A DNA stretch of 64,000 nucleotides from Isoperla grammatica (taxonomy: Eukaryota > Arthropoda > Insecta > Plecoptera > Perlodidae). Below, piece after piece: positions 36,779-49,328 of this stretch. The position numbers and the translations under genes are program-made. The notes under the pieces were generated by a model. That model did not search any database and was not told where the DNA came from. It worked only from the letters and a program-made list of their open reading frames with translations. Every line of letters begins with the position of its first letter. Position 1 is the first letter of the stretch. The stretch spans positions 3,241,897 through 3,305,896 of the forward strand of contig OX246740.1 of NCBI GenBank assembly GCA_945910005.1, in the 5' to 3' direction.

Positions 36779-36902
36779 CGGGAAACTTGTCCCTAGAGCC
36801 AAGCAGTACTGACGTAGCGCACTCGTCTTGCTTTGTGAGATTGGACGACATTGCACTCTTGTTTGGAAACAAAGACCACCTCGTTCTATTTGTTGCCGCC
36901 AT
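36779..36902 (-). CDS. Candidate first coding exon, unknown protein
   Basis: The minus-strand ATG at 36,902-36,900 has an AACATGG context (A at -3, G at +4), good for a metazoan start. It encodes 41 residues beginning MAATNRTRWSLFPNKS and ending SVLLGSRDKFP, then one base before GTATAAG, a usable but weak donor (GT at 36,778-36,777). Beyond the donor, composition turns AT-rich at once, as in an intron. The split codon (one base here, two at 31,260-31,259) makes the join to the 31-kb exon in phase, giving a hypothetical 118-residue protein across a 5,518-base intron. No signal peptide, membrane segment or domain is visible. Intermediate exons cannot be excluded. Function unknown. Confidence 0.35.
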
Positions 36903-36984
36903 GTTAGACCGTGAAGTTATGATAATTCGTCCTTGAGATTCGCTTTTTGATTAAAAAAGGAAGGCCCATGGTTTTTACCAGATT

Positions 36985-37145
36985 TTGGTAAGACTTATGG
37001 CCGGTCTTATCTCCTAATAAGAAAGTTATTTGTAGAAATTAAGCTATTAGGAGGATTTCAAGGGCTTTGATTGGTGGTTACCATGGAGAATTAAGCTATT
37101 ATTATAAGTTGTTATTGGGACATTGTAAGACTGGATCTTACTCGC
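36985..37145. repeat. Inverted-repeat element, related to 38.4 kb
   Basis: The ends GTAAGACTTATGGCCGGTCT and GTAAGACTGGATCTTAC are partly mirrored. The inner GATTGGTGGTTACCATGG resembles GATTGGTAGTTACTACGG at about 38,436-38,453, and the surrounding TTTCAAGGGCTTTGATTGG also aligns there (38,365-38,500). A diverged two-copy family is likely. Confidence 0.4.
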
Positions 37146-38910
37146 ATTTGGAGTTTCTTAAAATGAATTGTTCAAAAAATGAATAAATTGTCTTAACATT
37201 AAAGTAAGTTTGTGACAAAAGTAGTGGCAGTTGTTTTTATCCGTTTATTTTAGAACTTTTAATCTAGCTGTCCTGTTAATTTAACTTGAATAATAATCGT
37301 GTAATATTATTGAACAAATGTGTATTTTGATTTATGAAGACCAATGTTTTCTGGAATTTTCATGCGTCTGTTTTTGTACCATAATTGAAAAGAGGTAGAT
37401 AATAATTGCGTAAACGACCCCAATGCAAATATATATTCTTGCAATTGTGTGGTTTGGAATACTAAATATTTGTGCATTAATGTGAGATTCACTCTGTTCC
37501 CTTCAGCGTTGGAAGAATTCTCTCATTAATTTTGTTTTTACTTCATAACTCTATTAAAAACGCGAAGAGTAAACAATGTCTTGATTTTCATACCTATTTA
37601 AAAAGGCTATCTTTAAAAAAATCCATGAGGGACAAACAAGAAAATCTAAATTTCAATTTTAAAATTCGTTTCACCCCCCATATTTACTAAATGTCATTCA
37701 TTACCAATTAACTAAGTAAACGTCTCACCCCTTCCCCTTTACAACCCCTACTTCATTAAGTTATTCTTCAAACATTGTAGCAATTAAAAATCTGTCGTTT
37801 GGTCTTCTCACTCCTCACTCTTCAATCTTCACTCTATTGACACCAACTGACGTTTTATCAAGAAGAGACGAGGAAATTAATATTCCCTCGATGAACTCTG
37901 TGAGGAGATATCTTGTATGCCATGCAAGTGCTTTGCATAATAGCTTCTAGATCACGTAGAATACATCAGCCGTGATGATAAATGACGCCGCATTACGTTT
38001 AGAAAGAAAACAAACTCTTGACTTACATGTCTGAGGGAAACTGTCTTAGAGAGGACGAGAGGAAAATATGGAATAAACTGCCTAGTGTATAACTTCCTTC
38101 AGGGGTCACTTCTGCTTATCATTGCTTTCAAACTTAAATAAATAACGGCTAAGGAGAAATGGCTTAAAGTTAGTAGATATATTCTTCTACAATAGTCTAA
38201 CATAGTATGTGCCTATAGAGCCTGATGAAAATGCTGTAATCCATGCCAAAACATAGATAAAGTACAGAAGATATATAAAATAAATAGTTCTATAATTGGT
38301 AATACTAATTTGAGAACTCATGAAAGACAGACAGAAGATCGTACATTGTTTCTTAAGAATAACCAACCTTATACCCAATCTTATAACTTACAAGTTACAT
38401 GTATAAGCTGACTTGATTTCAAAGCTTCTGATTGGTAGTTACTACGGCAAAAACAATTTAGTGGAGACCAATATGTCGTTGTCGGTCTCATAAGACTGTT
38501 CATTGCAGTATTTACTCAAGTTTAAACTTGGGTATAATTTTGTATGTGTAACTTCGCAATTATAGACTGAAAATGTCTCATACGATTTGAATGTCCTTAA
38601 TTATTGATGCGAGCTAAACAAAATTATTTTTTTCGTTACATTAACACTTTTCTAATATTTATCTCTCTTCCCAGTAAACTATTTCAACGACATATGTTCA
38701 GCTGCGATGTTCGGAAACTGTGTCATGGGAATATTCCCGCTAACTCAATACTTTTCCAAATCTTTCACGAAAGTTTCCAACTTTTAAGCGACGTTGGTTT
38801 CGCATGCAATTCTAGATTACGCTCAACAGATAAAATATAAAACACAAGAGTCTAATCACAATTTCCATAGGTTTATACTTTAAAAATATACTCTATATAG
38901 GCAAAAACTA
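37146..38910. other. AT-rich DNA, no gene supported
   Basis: It contains the 38,365-38,500 relative of the preceding repeat. Otherwise nothing supported. Confidence 0.45.
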
Positions 38911-39021
38911 CCCTTCCCTCGATATTCACGTTGAGATTGTCCGCGGAGATTGGCTGCACTGAGTATACCCTTCCCTCGATATTCGCGTTGAGATTGTCCG
39001 CGGAGATTGGCTGCACTGGGT
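38911..39021. repeat. 57-bp tandem duplication
   Basis: Two copies (from 38,911 and 38,968), each starting CCCTTCCCTCGATATTC and containing GTCCGCGGAGATTGGCTGCA, differ at very few positions. Fifty-seven is divisible by three, so a minus-strand frame (39,152-38,880) reads an exactly repeated 19-residue peptide (SAANLRGQSQREYRGKG). That frame is otherwise unrecognised and I do not call it coding. Confidence 0.9.
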
Positions 39022-40149
39022 TTCTTATCAGTTTCTATATTAAACCGGAGATACTTGAGCGGATAGTTTGTAGTGGAGGTCGGCGCAGAACCTCTTCTCT
39101 GTCGAGAGTGACGCGCGTAATAAGGCAAACTAAGGTATATTGAACATAACAAAGCCTATATAAGACTACCTCAGATACCGTAATGTAAGTCACACAGGCG
39201 AATATTACGTTCGTAGAAATATATTGTCTCATCTACTTAGACTTAATGAAATCATAGTTTTGATTTAGACACCGTTGTGTAGCTGACACTCAAAGAACCT
39301 GGTGATATTTTAAACTAAACAAGGTCGTCGGCTAAATGAAAATATGATATCCTCAAAGCTAAGTATTTATAACACACAGTAATTTAACTTTTATAAGGCT
39401 TAGCAAACGTTTTAAATAGTATTATGGAGAATTATGTTGGTAATTAAAATGTGAACGTTATATCTTCAGCGGACATGCCCTTGTTCTACAAGTAATAAAG
39501 AAGTTAAATTTAAGATTATACCTACGTGTCACTCTTCTCTCTAGTTTACAATTTGGCAACGTTTCTTTCTCTTTGTAATAAAATCAACTTATATTACTAA
39601 TAGGAATATTAATAAAAAAATTATAAAATACTTAATATCACCTATAAAAACAGCCGTTATTTTATATTTTGGAAAATACAGAATTAAATTGCAATGAATT
39701 TACACTATAAATAGGAACCGTAATGATTCAAATATATATTTGAAAGGTTTTAGTTCTTTCGAAACCCCGACACGCTTGTTTATCACTTTATCAATATTGT
39801 GTCGGTGTCGCCTTCTCAAGATATTACTGACCAACGTAAATTTGGCGCGGTTTTATAGCGAGACTATCAAGGCTGCTCTCAGTTGCTTCAAAATTGTCGG
39901 AAAAAGTCAAAATTGTCATTCACATAGAATTTTGAATGCTTTCATTTACAAGCGTTCCTAAGTATAAATGACTTTGTTGTTTTTAAATAATTGCTTTAAT
40001 TTTCGTAATGTTTTTAACGAACACACTTTCACAAATAGAATTGTTTAAAAATACAATCATTACTATTGAAACTTAGCCAGATGTATAAAATATAGAATTA
40101 CATGGTGTATGGAATGAAATGTTTTAAATTAAACCGTCCCCTGCATATA
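39022..40149. other. AT-rich DNA, no feature supported
   Basis: Nothing beyond short unrecognised frames. Confidence 0.5.
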
Positions 40150-40370
40150 TTTGGTCCCCTGCAGCCGTAAGAGCAACAAACAAGGCAGCCACGCAAGCGT
40201 TGTTGCCACGTGTCACCGCCACGTGTCCTATTGAGCGAGCGTCTTATTCACGCGAGCGGTCGCAAACAAAACAGAAGTAGCTCGCGCCCTCTTATTACCC
40301 GCCTTTGTGCTGACGTCGCGCTCTCTCTCTCTCTCTCGCACACATCCAGGCTGGCCGCCCATAAACCCTT
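40150..40370. promoter_or_regulatory. CpG-rich block with paired E-boxes
   Basis: GCCACGTGTC occurs twice 13 bases apart (40,205 and 40,218), each holding CACGTG. They are followed by GAGCGAGCG, CACGCGAGCGG, a CRE-half-like TGACGTCGCG (40,311-40,320) and (CT)8-9 (40,321-40,337). GC and CpG are sharply higher than in the flanks. The pattern fits a CpG-island promoter or enhancer, but no adjacent first exon is evident, so this is inference. Confidence 0.35.
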
Positions 40371-40664
40371 ATCTTGTCACAATATTCACCAACCCTTGAG
40401 ATTATTTCTTAAAATATTCAGATGAAGGATGAATTTAGTAAATGTAATCATCAACAAGTGAATTAATTTTACAGATGGTCCCACAAATTCAAGTGGACGG
40501 GGAAATAAAAACGAAGATCAAATTAATTGTTATATTACTAATTATATTATGTAGAATATTAAAGTAACGTATATAGTCATTAGCAAATTCGTGTGCAACG
40601 TTTTTTTAGATGCTCTGAGCCATTTTGTTGCGAGTTTGGGCCACCGGTGCTCAGAATCCCTGGC

Positions 40665-40713
40665 GGGGGGGGGGGGGGGGAGGGGGGGGGGGGGCTTAAC
40701 CCCAGTCCGCCCT
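40665..40713. repeat. Poly-G tracts next to a hAT-like terminus
   Basis: G16, A, G13 (40,665-40,694) then CTTAACCCCAGTCCGCCCTG. Read on the minus strand this end is CAGGGCGGACTGGGG, which resembles the terminal repeats of some hAT elements. I found no matching left end nearby, so it may be a solo or truncated terminus. Confidence 0.4.
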
Positions 40714-42684
40714 GGCTAAGTCTTGCGATGAACTAGCTGTATGAAGTATTTGAACACACTTCCATGACAAAATGGCCTTAAAATTGTTGTTTTAAATTAT
40801 TTGCAAAAGACGTTTTCTGTTTACATAACTTCTGAGAAATAAAATAGACAAAACTTATATATGTACTGAATGATCGAGTAATTAGAAAACAACCTACGTA
40901 GCTTTATAATACGCCGAGTGCGAAATAACACATTGGAAATGTATGTTAGTGTCTGTATGTGTGGGCCTAATTCTCAGCTTCCTAATGCATAGTTTGCAAA
41001 AATATATTTAACAATACCCCAACATTATGTAAGAGGAATTGAAAATGCAATCTACCTCTTCGCTTTCCGACTAATTATGTAATATCTAGAATTCCATTAG
41101 TTAGGTACATAAACACTATTGTAGTAGTACAGAAACAGATCTCATACGGGGTATAACAAACATAAACATACATAAACATTATGGTCGTAGTACATAAACA
41201 GTTCTCATGCGGTGTATAACCTTAATAGATTCCTAACGATGTCAACAATCTAGAAAGATAATTTACAGAACAGCAATCATCTCATATATGGTAGATCAGA
41301 GACGCATCAGGACTAATGCTATATTGGTTTCACGGGTGCAGATGTCAAGAAACAGCGATACGGGAACATGCCACGTTTTACGCAAATTGCATACGTCATT
41401 TGAGCGAAAACAACGAAGACTATACAATATTGTTGCAGTTTGTACTTCATTGCAGATAGTCTTCTTCTTCTTCTTCTTCCGTAGTTTGTGGTCTTGCTGT
41501 TGTCCATACGGCCAAGCAGATAGTCAACCAACTCTGCAAGCGTCTGAACACTACATAGATGATAGCAAGTAGACAAGCAGACTAGGGGTGTGTCTGAGAT
41601 ATCGTTCACGTACTTGCATACTTAGCTATGGCAAACTTCCATGGATGAAATGTTTATATTCAGATAGATATTAAATGGACATAATTCGTGTAAGCCTCAT
41701 CAAAGATTACAAACTATTTGTTATCTTTTGCCTCATGTAGTGAAATTATGTTCTTAACTATAGTGACGATATTATGATTTTCGTGTAAGAAAAATGTATA
41801 AATTGATTGCTTTGAATAAGATCAATACTTTCTGAAAGTGTACTATATTATATCACCATTATTAACAAGTGTATTCACTTTTGAACATTTAATATGTATT
41901 GATATGTATGCATTTATTCATTTAATTTAATTCTCTTTTAACGTATTCAAGCGTGTACATGAACGTTAAATAATGTAAGTGAATAGATAAAGTGACCCGG
42001 AATCATAGAAGAGCCATGACAAATTGCTTTTGAATTTGAACAACTTTGGAAGATAATCGGTAATAAAAATAAGGTTATGAAAAAATTACACAATGATGCA
42101 TACATAATATTAGTATTTTACAATTCCAAATACTTCCTCTCGTAAAGCTGTTCTTCTCTACCGCGGACATAACCAGGAGGTTTGTGGCGGCGCAATGGTT
42201 CGTTAAGCCTGGCGCGTTAAATGATTTGCATTGTTTTAATTCAAAACCGCACTCGCAATATGAACCAGTGCCAAGCTTGACTCTGTCATGAATGGAGTGG
42301 GAAGCTATGCTGGCCTCACTCTATTCTGGGAACTATTCGCTCTTTTACAAATAACAAACTAGTCTTTACTAATTATGCCATCCACCTTTTTTTTAAATAG
42401 CTTAGGTCAGGAACAGCTGCCAGAATAATGTTTACTAACTAGGTACACATCATTTTCATTTAACAATAAATACATAAATATAATGAGTAAGATGTAGAAA
42501 TGAAAAGAAGGGCGGTAGAAAATAAATAATGAAGAGCTGTTTCCACGGGTTGATAGAATTAAAAAAAACGTGGATGTTTGGAATGTAACTAGTTGTGAAA
42601 TCAGGACAACAAAAGATTAGGTTTTCTCTTTGATACTGAATGTAGTGTATTAATAATACAATTTGATGGACAATACGTCCTGTA
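40714..42684. other. AT-rich DNA, weak small-ORF candidate inside
   Basis: (CTT)6 at 41,461-41,479. Apart from the small frame at 41,319-41,450, nothing supported. Confidence 0.45.
41319..41450 (-). CDS. Weak candidate secreted microprotein
   Basis: A 43-codon minus-strand frame starts MKYKLQQYCIVFVVFAQMTY, which looks like a signal peptide (basic N-terminus, hydrophobic run, small residue before a possible cut). It is followed by about 20 residues with two cysteines. It lies within a longer open frame that starts at 41,609. Start context, conservation and expression are unknown, and hydrophobic N-termini arise easily by chance in AT-rich DNA. Confidence 0.15.
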   Translation of the reverse strand: MKYKLQQYCIVFVVFAQMTYAICVKRGMFPYRCFLTSAPVKPI

Positions 42685-42877
42685 GGTTCACACCAGTTTT
42701 CCCCGATGTACCCGTCTTTGGTCCAAATAGACTAACAACGATTTAGTAACCTCGGTTTGGTTACCATGGTTTCAATTAACATTGCACTCAAAATACATGG
42801 TAGTCGCCATGTAAGTTCGTACAGAATCTCCGCTTACCGGCTAATTGGGGTTCAAAAAGTTGGTGAAACCAGCCCTA
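42685..42877. mobile_element. MITE family E, copy 2
   Basis: It carries GTAACCTCGGTTTGGTTACC, then ATGGTAGTCGCCATG, AATCTCCGCTTACCGG and the right end AAAAAGTTGGTGAAACCAGC (42,855-42,874), in the same order as 29,795-30,034. The left end (GGTTCACACCAGTTTT) is a decayed mirror of the right end. Confidence 0.75.
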
Positions 42878-42989
42878 TGGGTTTCCAACTAGACTAGGTA
42901 TATCATTGTATTTGGATATTAGCTTATGGAGCACCAAAAGGTGATCTTGTAGGACTCCAGGTCAGTATATTGTTAATGTTTTGTGGCTG

Positions 42990-43096
42990 ATGAAGCCATC
43001 GAAAAACCATCATTCAGGATACCCGAGGGCAGAATTTAACCAGCGGCCTTTTGAATTATGGTATTGTGTGTAACCGCTCAACCATGCCCATATCTA
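42990..43096 (-). mobile_element. tRNA-derived SINE, family A, copy 4 (partial)
   Basis: On the minus strand: ATGGTTGAGCGGTTACACAC (A-box region), CTGGTTAAATTCTG (decayed B-box), then TATCCTGAATGATGG and a short body. More diverged and shorter than copies 1-3. Confidence 0.6.
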
Positions 43097-45554
43097 TCGT
43101 AGACTGATACATTCTGAAATATATTGTGGTATACACTTATAGCATATTTTTTTCACTTTTTCGGAATATCGAATTTTAATCTATTAAGGGCCTATTACAT
43201 GGTCTTATCCATTTGTTTTGATATTTAAAACTTTGTTTGAAAAAAAATTAAATAATCAACACATAAACCCATCAAGTAGTATTTTTTATGTAACACACAC
43301 TTAAGTTTACAATTTTTCAACACTTTTTCCAAAAATATTGTTGTTTCGAAATGTAGCTATCGGTTTTCTACAGACAAACAATACCAGACTACTGAATAAA
43401 ATAGCTTTAATTTTCTGAGCGTAGGATAACGTTACCGTTGCGGGTTCCACTAAGTTCCAACTGTTAGTGTATTTAATGTGTTCCCCTGTTCGAAGCCAGA
43501 CACCTCGTCTGCAGGCTGTTATGACGCGCGGGCTTCTGGGTGACATTCCTCTCAAATTACAAGATCTAATCAGTTAAGTGAACAAGAAGATGAACTATTG
43601 CACTACTACTGCAAATAAGAGAAGCAATTACTTAGAATTTATAATTAGAAACAAGGGATTATGGAAGGGAAGTATGTACAGGGTGCAACAGTGGTGCAAT
43701 GTCATACAACTGTTGTTAGTTCTTGATACAGCGTTTCGTAATGAAAGGGGTTAATTACAAATTAGTTAAATATGTAAATCAAATTGTCGGCTGCTTGTAA
43801 TGACGTCACTTAATTATTACTTATCGATTTATGTTATTCAATATGAAATATCGAACAATAATATCGATTTTTGCATGCATCCCTAAATATCATTTTTTCA
43901 ATTTTAAGAATGTGATCTCAATTAAAATGTAAACCTGTTTATTCTAAAAGCTCTGATGTTCTAATATCTTCTATCAACGGGAGAGTACTTTAAACTCAAA
44001 GGTTAAACCAGTAAATAGCTGCTGAATACTCGTACAGGCGTCCAATCTTGAGAAGTCTTGTGTAAGCGTAACTACATCAATTTGTCTCCTTGTAATAAAT
44101 TCTGTTTCACTTCCTCAATGCTAAATGTGCACTTACGTACGTTTAAAGTGCACTTGAGCTAAATGCCGTGAGATGCAGTTACTTTAATCTTGTAGCCCAG
44201 TTGGACATTGGCCAACATTTCTTATTAGCTAAAACTCACAAATGCAGCTGACACTGACTTTCAAACTTACGACTTGTTTGTTGAGCGAATTGTTGTTTAA
44301 TAGAATGAAAGAGGTTCGTTATTTTAGAGTGTTCAATGCTTAGTCCTCGAATTAACATTTATTGTAATTAATTAACTGTTTACTGTCGCAAATTGCAATG
44401 AGGAAGTGTCATTGGGAAAAAAAACTTGTTTCGACCTGTTTTATGGGTAAAAAGTTGTACTGGGATCTTTAGTTCATTAGTACCATTAATTGGGCTGTAA
44501 ATATAGTGAAGAGCATTTAACGCTCAAAGCGTAACGGTGTCTCGGGCCGATTATCCGCAGTCGTAGAGATGCTATGTGTACAATAAATGGTCTTCTGTTT
44601 TACCATTCATCACTTATTTTGTAAATATATAAATATACATATTTTCTAAAATTGAATTATTATTTTTAATACAATATTGCAAGAAATAAATTACGTAAAT
44701 ACTTATGTTCATTTACCAGATATTAAGCAATATATTATAACTAATTTAAAAATGAACATATTTGTTGATATCCACAGCTATGTGATATATGCCACGGGTA
44801 TAGATTAATCATTTAAAATAAGTAACTAAAGTACGAATTGTGAGGACTGAGTTAACATGCAGAGCGGACACGTCGCTTGATGGCTTCGCTCACCCGTCTG
44901 CTCCAATAACTCCAGAAAACTATTAACTAACTTACCAGCGAAGAGCACATCCCATGACATCCGTTCACATTGCATCGATTTTATTAAAATATGATAAGTT
45001 TGGTTAAACTTAGATTAGAAAGATATTGGAGGAAGATTGAAGTTCCAAGATATTCGTGCAGACGGTAGGGTACATTACTCCGCTGTAATCATGCTCTACA
45101 CAAGACTAGATCTATGTCAGCTATACGCACTGTGTTATGAAGATAATAATGGGCTTCTGGTGCACTCCTGCCAGCTTCATGATAGTTAAAATATTGAAGG
45201 ATGGAAAATGTACATTTTATCTTTAATTACATGTAAATTTTCTTAGTTAAATTATTTTTTCATACATAAACTATGTTGCGGATGAAGCATTCTAGTACGT
45301 TGAATGTAATTGAAAGAAAGGAGGAAATCGCTTGTCAAAATTAATAATACTGTGAGGCGCATTCGATTTCTTTACTGAGGGGTTTATCAAAAAAAATGTT
45401 TATACATATATATAAATATTACCCAAATAGATAGATAGTGACAGCTAACTAAGAAGAAGGCGAAGGACATCCCCGATTAAAAGTTATCACTTCACACAGT
45501 AAACAAATTTTAATTTTGAAGTCGTTAATTTTGTTTTTAAATGCACTTTGCGGT
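43097..45554. other. AT-rich DNA, no feature supported
   Basis: The 82-codon minus frame at 43,307-43,555 is not recognised. A partial palindrome with two GTGCACTT motifs lies at 44,125-44,155. Confidence 0.45.
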
Positions 45555-45575
45555 GGGGGGGGGGGGGGGGGGGGG
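45555..45575 (+). repeat. Poly-G tract, 21 bases
   Basis: The longest mono-G run in the window, followed by further G-rich sequence to about 45,602. Confidence 0.95.
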
Positions 45576-48500
45576 AGATGAATCTTGAGAAAATTGAGGG
45601 GGGAATTTAAATATTTTGATAACTAGCGTTCAAAACTGTGATAGCATCCATACGTGCTTCATTGGATCAAATAAGTAATTATAATCAAGTGAACTTTAGT
45701 TTAAGATCAACAATTTGCCAAATCACATTGTTTTGTTTGGAAGCTACTCAACCATAATGTGGAAATCTACTATTACAAAACGGGATTTACAGAACATAAC
45801 ATATTAAAGATATTTTTCATTTTTCATTGGTTCTCATACATTCGAAAATCATCGCAATTTTTATTTAAGCATAATAGATCCCAGATGCGATATAAATACA
45901 TGTTTTAAAACGCTTGATTAGTAAGAACTGTTATGAATACTACATATGTATGCTCATTGATTGTCACACAACTTTAACGACTGTATATTTTGTCGTCTTT
46001 CCAAAAACTCTTAAAAAGAAATTCTCGTAATTGTTTTGTAAGAGTATACAGGATTTGTACCGTGTTTGCTAATATTATGAAAAGTTTTCCAGCACTTTTT
46101 CAATCTTTGAACACAAATACATATTGTAATATGCTCCTTCGCATAAGTATAATACCATCCCAGTACTACTCATGACACGAAAAGTTCTAACTCTACACTG
46201 ATCAAACTTTATTAAAACTACAGCCAGGGCAAAACTTCAACAATGAATTACGTACATAAAAGTTTAGACAAATAAGTTATTGACATTTGAGCGACAGAAG
46301 TCTGAGATTACAGCATCTCGAACTAGATACACGCCCGTCCTGTCGCCCTTTACATAATAAACGGAAGGAGGTGAAACCATGGACTTATAATAGTAACTGC
46401 GTTAGTGAAACTGTGTCCGTATTGGATTCCTAAACATGTTTGATACAGGATGAGGTTGGTCAAAGACTTTAGTACTATTATTTTATTATAAAATCTGTAG
46501 TTAAATGTTCGTTCGTCTTTTGTTGTACTATTAAATCCATTACAACGCGTCTTTATTTTATTTATTACTTATGATCTAGTATTTATGATTCTGATTTATG
46601 GTATGTGTTTAACAATTTATGATTCCTTTATTATTATTTATGATTTATTATTTATAAATTACGATTTACTATTTATGAGTTTTATATTTTCATGTTTGAG
46701 TATAATCATTAAATAAACAATACTTAAAGGATAATACTGACTACTTGGAGTACCGGTATTAGTTTTGGGAGTATAGAAGGACAAGATTCTGCTAGTAACG
46801 CCAAAGGTCTAATTATATTCATTCAACATTATTTTCTCTAAACTAGTTTCATTTTATTTCCGATAATTTATCCATCTACATTCAACATTGCTTGCTTGAG
46901 CTCCTAATAAACGGTACATTTACAGTAGACTTCTTGTCTAGAGAGGAGACATTTTATTACATATTCGCAACTCGTTTTCACTATACACAACTGATGCTGA
47001 AAAACATAAAAGTCCACTAAGACCTTTAGCTTGTTCCGTGTCACATATAGGCCAGGAAAGCAAGTATAATACGTGCTATTTGATTTGAATAAAAGCTTTT
47101 CAGATGGTTTCAAGGGGAACGAAAGGGTTCATATTGCATGTTATTGTCTGAGTCCTTTAGCTTATGTGACATTCTCCCCTCTATTCTACAACCAACGGAA
47201 GCCGTTGTAGACTGTAAACAAAGTGAACTTTGTAGCCATGAACACTTTAAAATAAATATTTGTGTTAATTTTCGGGTTTATAAAATTATCGATCAAAATT
47301 TCGAAAATTCGATTCTCAAATTTAATTTGGCACGTGATTAAATTAACAAGAATTGTAATTTTGTTGCTTTGGGTTGACCAGTCTAGAGGCAAAGTCGTTC
47401 ATACACAGTCCTGTTCGTTTATGATATAATCAACAAGTTAACCGAAGTTAGCAAGTTTGACAGGCTCTCATGAACACGTTTACGTTCACGGTCAGCCAGG
47501 TATAGTTAAAACAAACCCAATTGTTTTCAACAAGAAACAGTTTCATATTAATTATAGTGGGAAATGAAGTGGTTGAGATTTGAGCCTAACGTGTGTCAGG
47601 AACATGCTCCTCAAGACCCCCCCCCCTCCTCCCACCCCCCTCCTTTCATCGGCAATCACCGCAACCCAACGACACAACATTGAATTATGTGGGCTGTAGA
47701 TCTCGTATGTTAACAATGATTCTAATCGAGGTGATATAGACTTACGAAGAGCAATTAATCATAGATATAATGGTTCTGTAGAGCTTCAGATCGTTTGGAA
47801 AAAACACATGACTTGTTTTATAGAGAAACAGTACGCCTAAAACTTTGGACTAACTGTTTTAATGTCAGTTCAAAATAACAAACTGAATGTATATAAATTA
47901 TTATTATTATATTGTTTTTATTTTGTATCCATAAAGAAATGGTGGTTGCAGAGAAAAGTACAGCTTCTAGCACAACAAGTGAGTTCTTACCCATGATAAA
48001 ATAAGGTAATTTTATTCAATAAGTGTATTTTCAAAAAAGTGTACCAATAAATCGATAAAATAATATTAAAAATAAGTAAAACCTAACATAATAATAATAA
48101 AGAGATCTAACAAAAATATACAATTTGCAAATGAAATTAACAATACTAGTAGTGTTATAAAAGATAGCTAGGGAAATATGTCTGAGCTATTATAATTTTT
48201 GCTGATAAGGTACAAACAAAACAGACCGATTTTAAAAAACCAACATCAAATGGGACCGGGTGGTTCCTGCATAAAAACGTGTGGATCAAAATATCCCCAT
48301 CAACACCTCACACTTCACAACGTATAGGAAGGTGCAGCAACGAACAAATTAGAGAGATGTATGACGCTGTATTTTTTGTGTGCGCGTGGGTGGGTGGGGG
48401 GGGGGGGAGTCAATGTCGATGTTACTTGAGGAAGCACTGAAGTGACTGCGGTCTGTCTTGGTATTTATTTATTAAAATATATCATTACATAAAAACGTTG

Positions 48501-49328
48501 TATAATTAATATGTGTGTATACAGGTGCAATGATTGATGCTCTTCTAAAGCCCCCAAAAAATCAAACATCCAAAATAATACCGCTGGCGACGGTAGCGAC
48601 TATAGTTTATAAGCTCACAACAGGTAAAGGTAGCACATTTTCTGTATACACTCTATTCTATTCTATTCGCGAGTCATAAAATAGTCAACCGTTGACCTGT
48701 GTAATGGAAGGTACTGAAATATTGGCCAAGTATTTTAGCTTCTACCCTGCAAGTAATATTTTCTCTTTAAATCTATTTTTAGTGAATCATAAATTAAACC
48801 GAAAGTGTATACGTTCCAAAGTAATAGCCACAATGCGAGAACAAAGTACGCGTTATTAATAATAGTGTGTTGGATGGATGGATTTCACTTGGGGAAATCA
48901 GTAGATTATTATTAATTTATTTTATTACTATTGCCTTCTCATAATTAACAAACACTCGTGCACGCCCACATATGAAACGATGGTTTGTTCTGTTGTGAAT
49001 ATCATGTTTGTAATCAACTACAAACATCACTTCTCAATCAACAGTTCAACCCCCCCCCCACCCCTCCCCCTCATCCCCTCTCCTGGGACACCGGCAGCAG
49101 GATTCCCACCCACGAAATAGAACGTGGCCTTATGAATTTATTATACGTTACCAATGAAAAACAACTGAAGGGCTTTTATCCTTGCATTACGTTTATGTAT
49201 CAACCATCAACCTTGAAAACGGAAACTACTTATTAAGAACCACATATCTATGTTCAGGATGAATAAACTTACGGCTATTTCAGTTACTTTTAGGTAAATA
49301 CCATAAATATGGCTTGGTTTAACTACAA
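45576..49328. other. AT-rich DNA with simple repeats
   Basis: A degenerate TTTATGATT-type repeat lies at 46,555-46,690, a C10 run at 47,617-47,626, G12 at 48,396-48,407 and C10 near 49,050. No gene supported. Confidence 0.5.
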
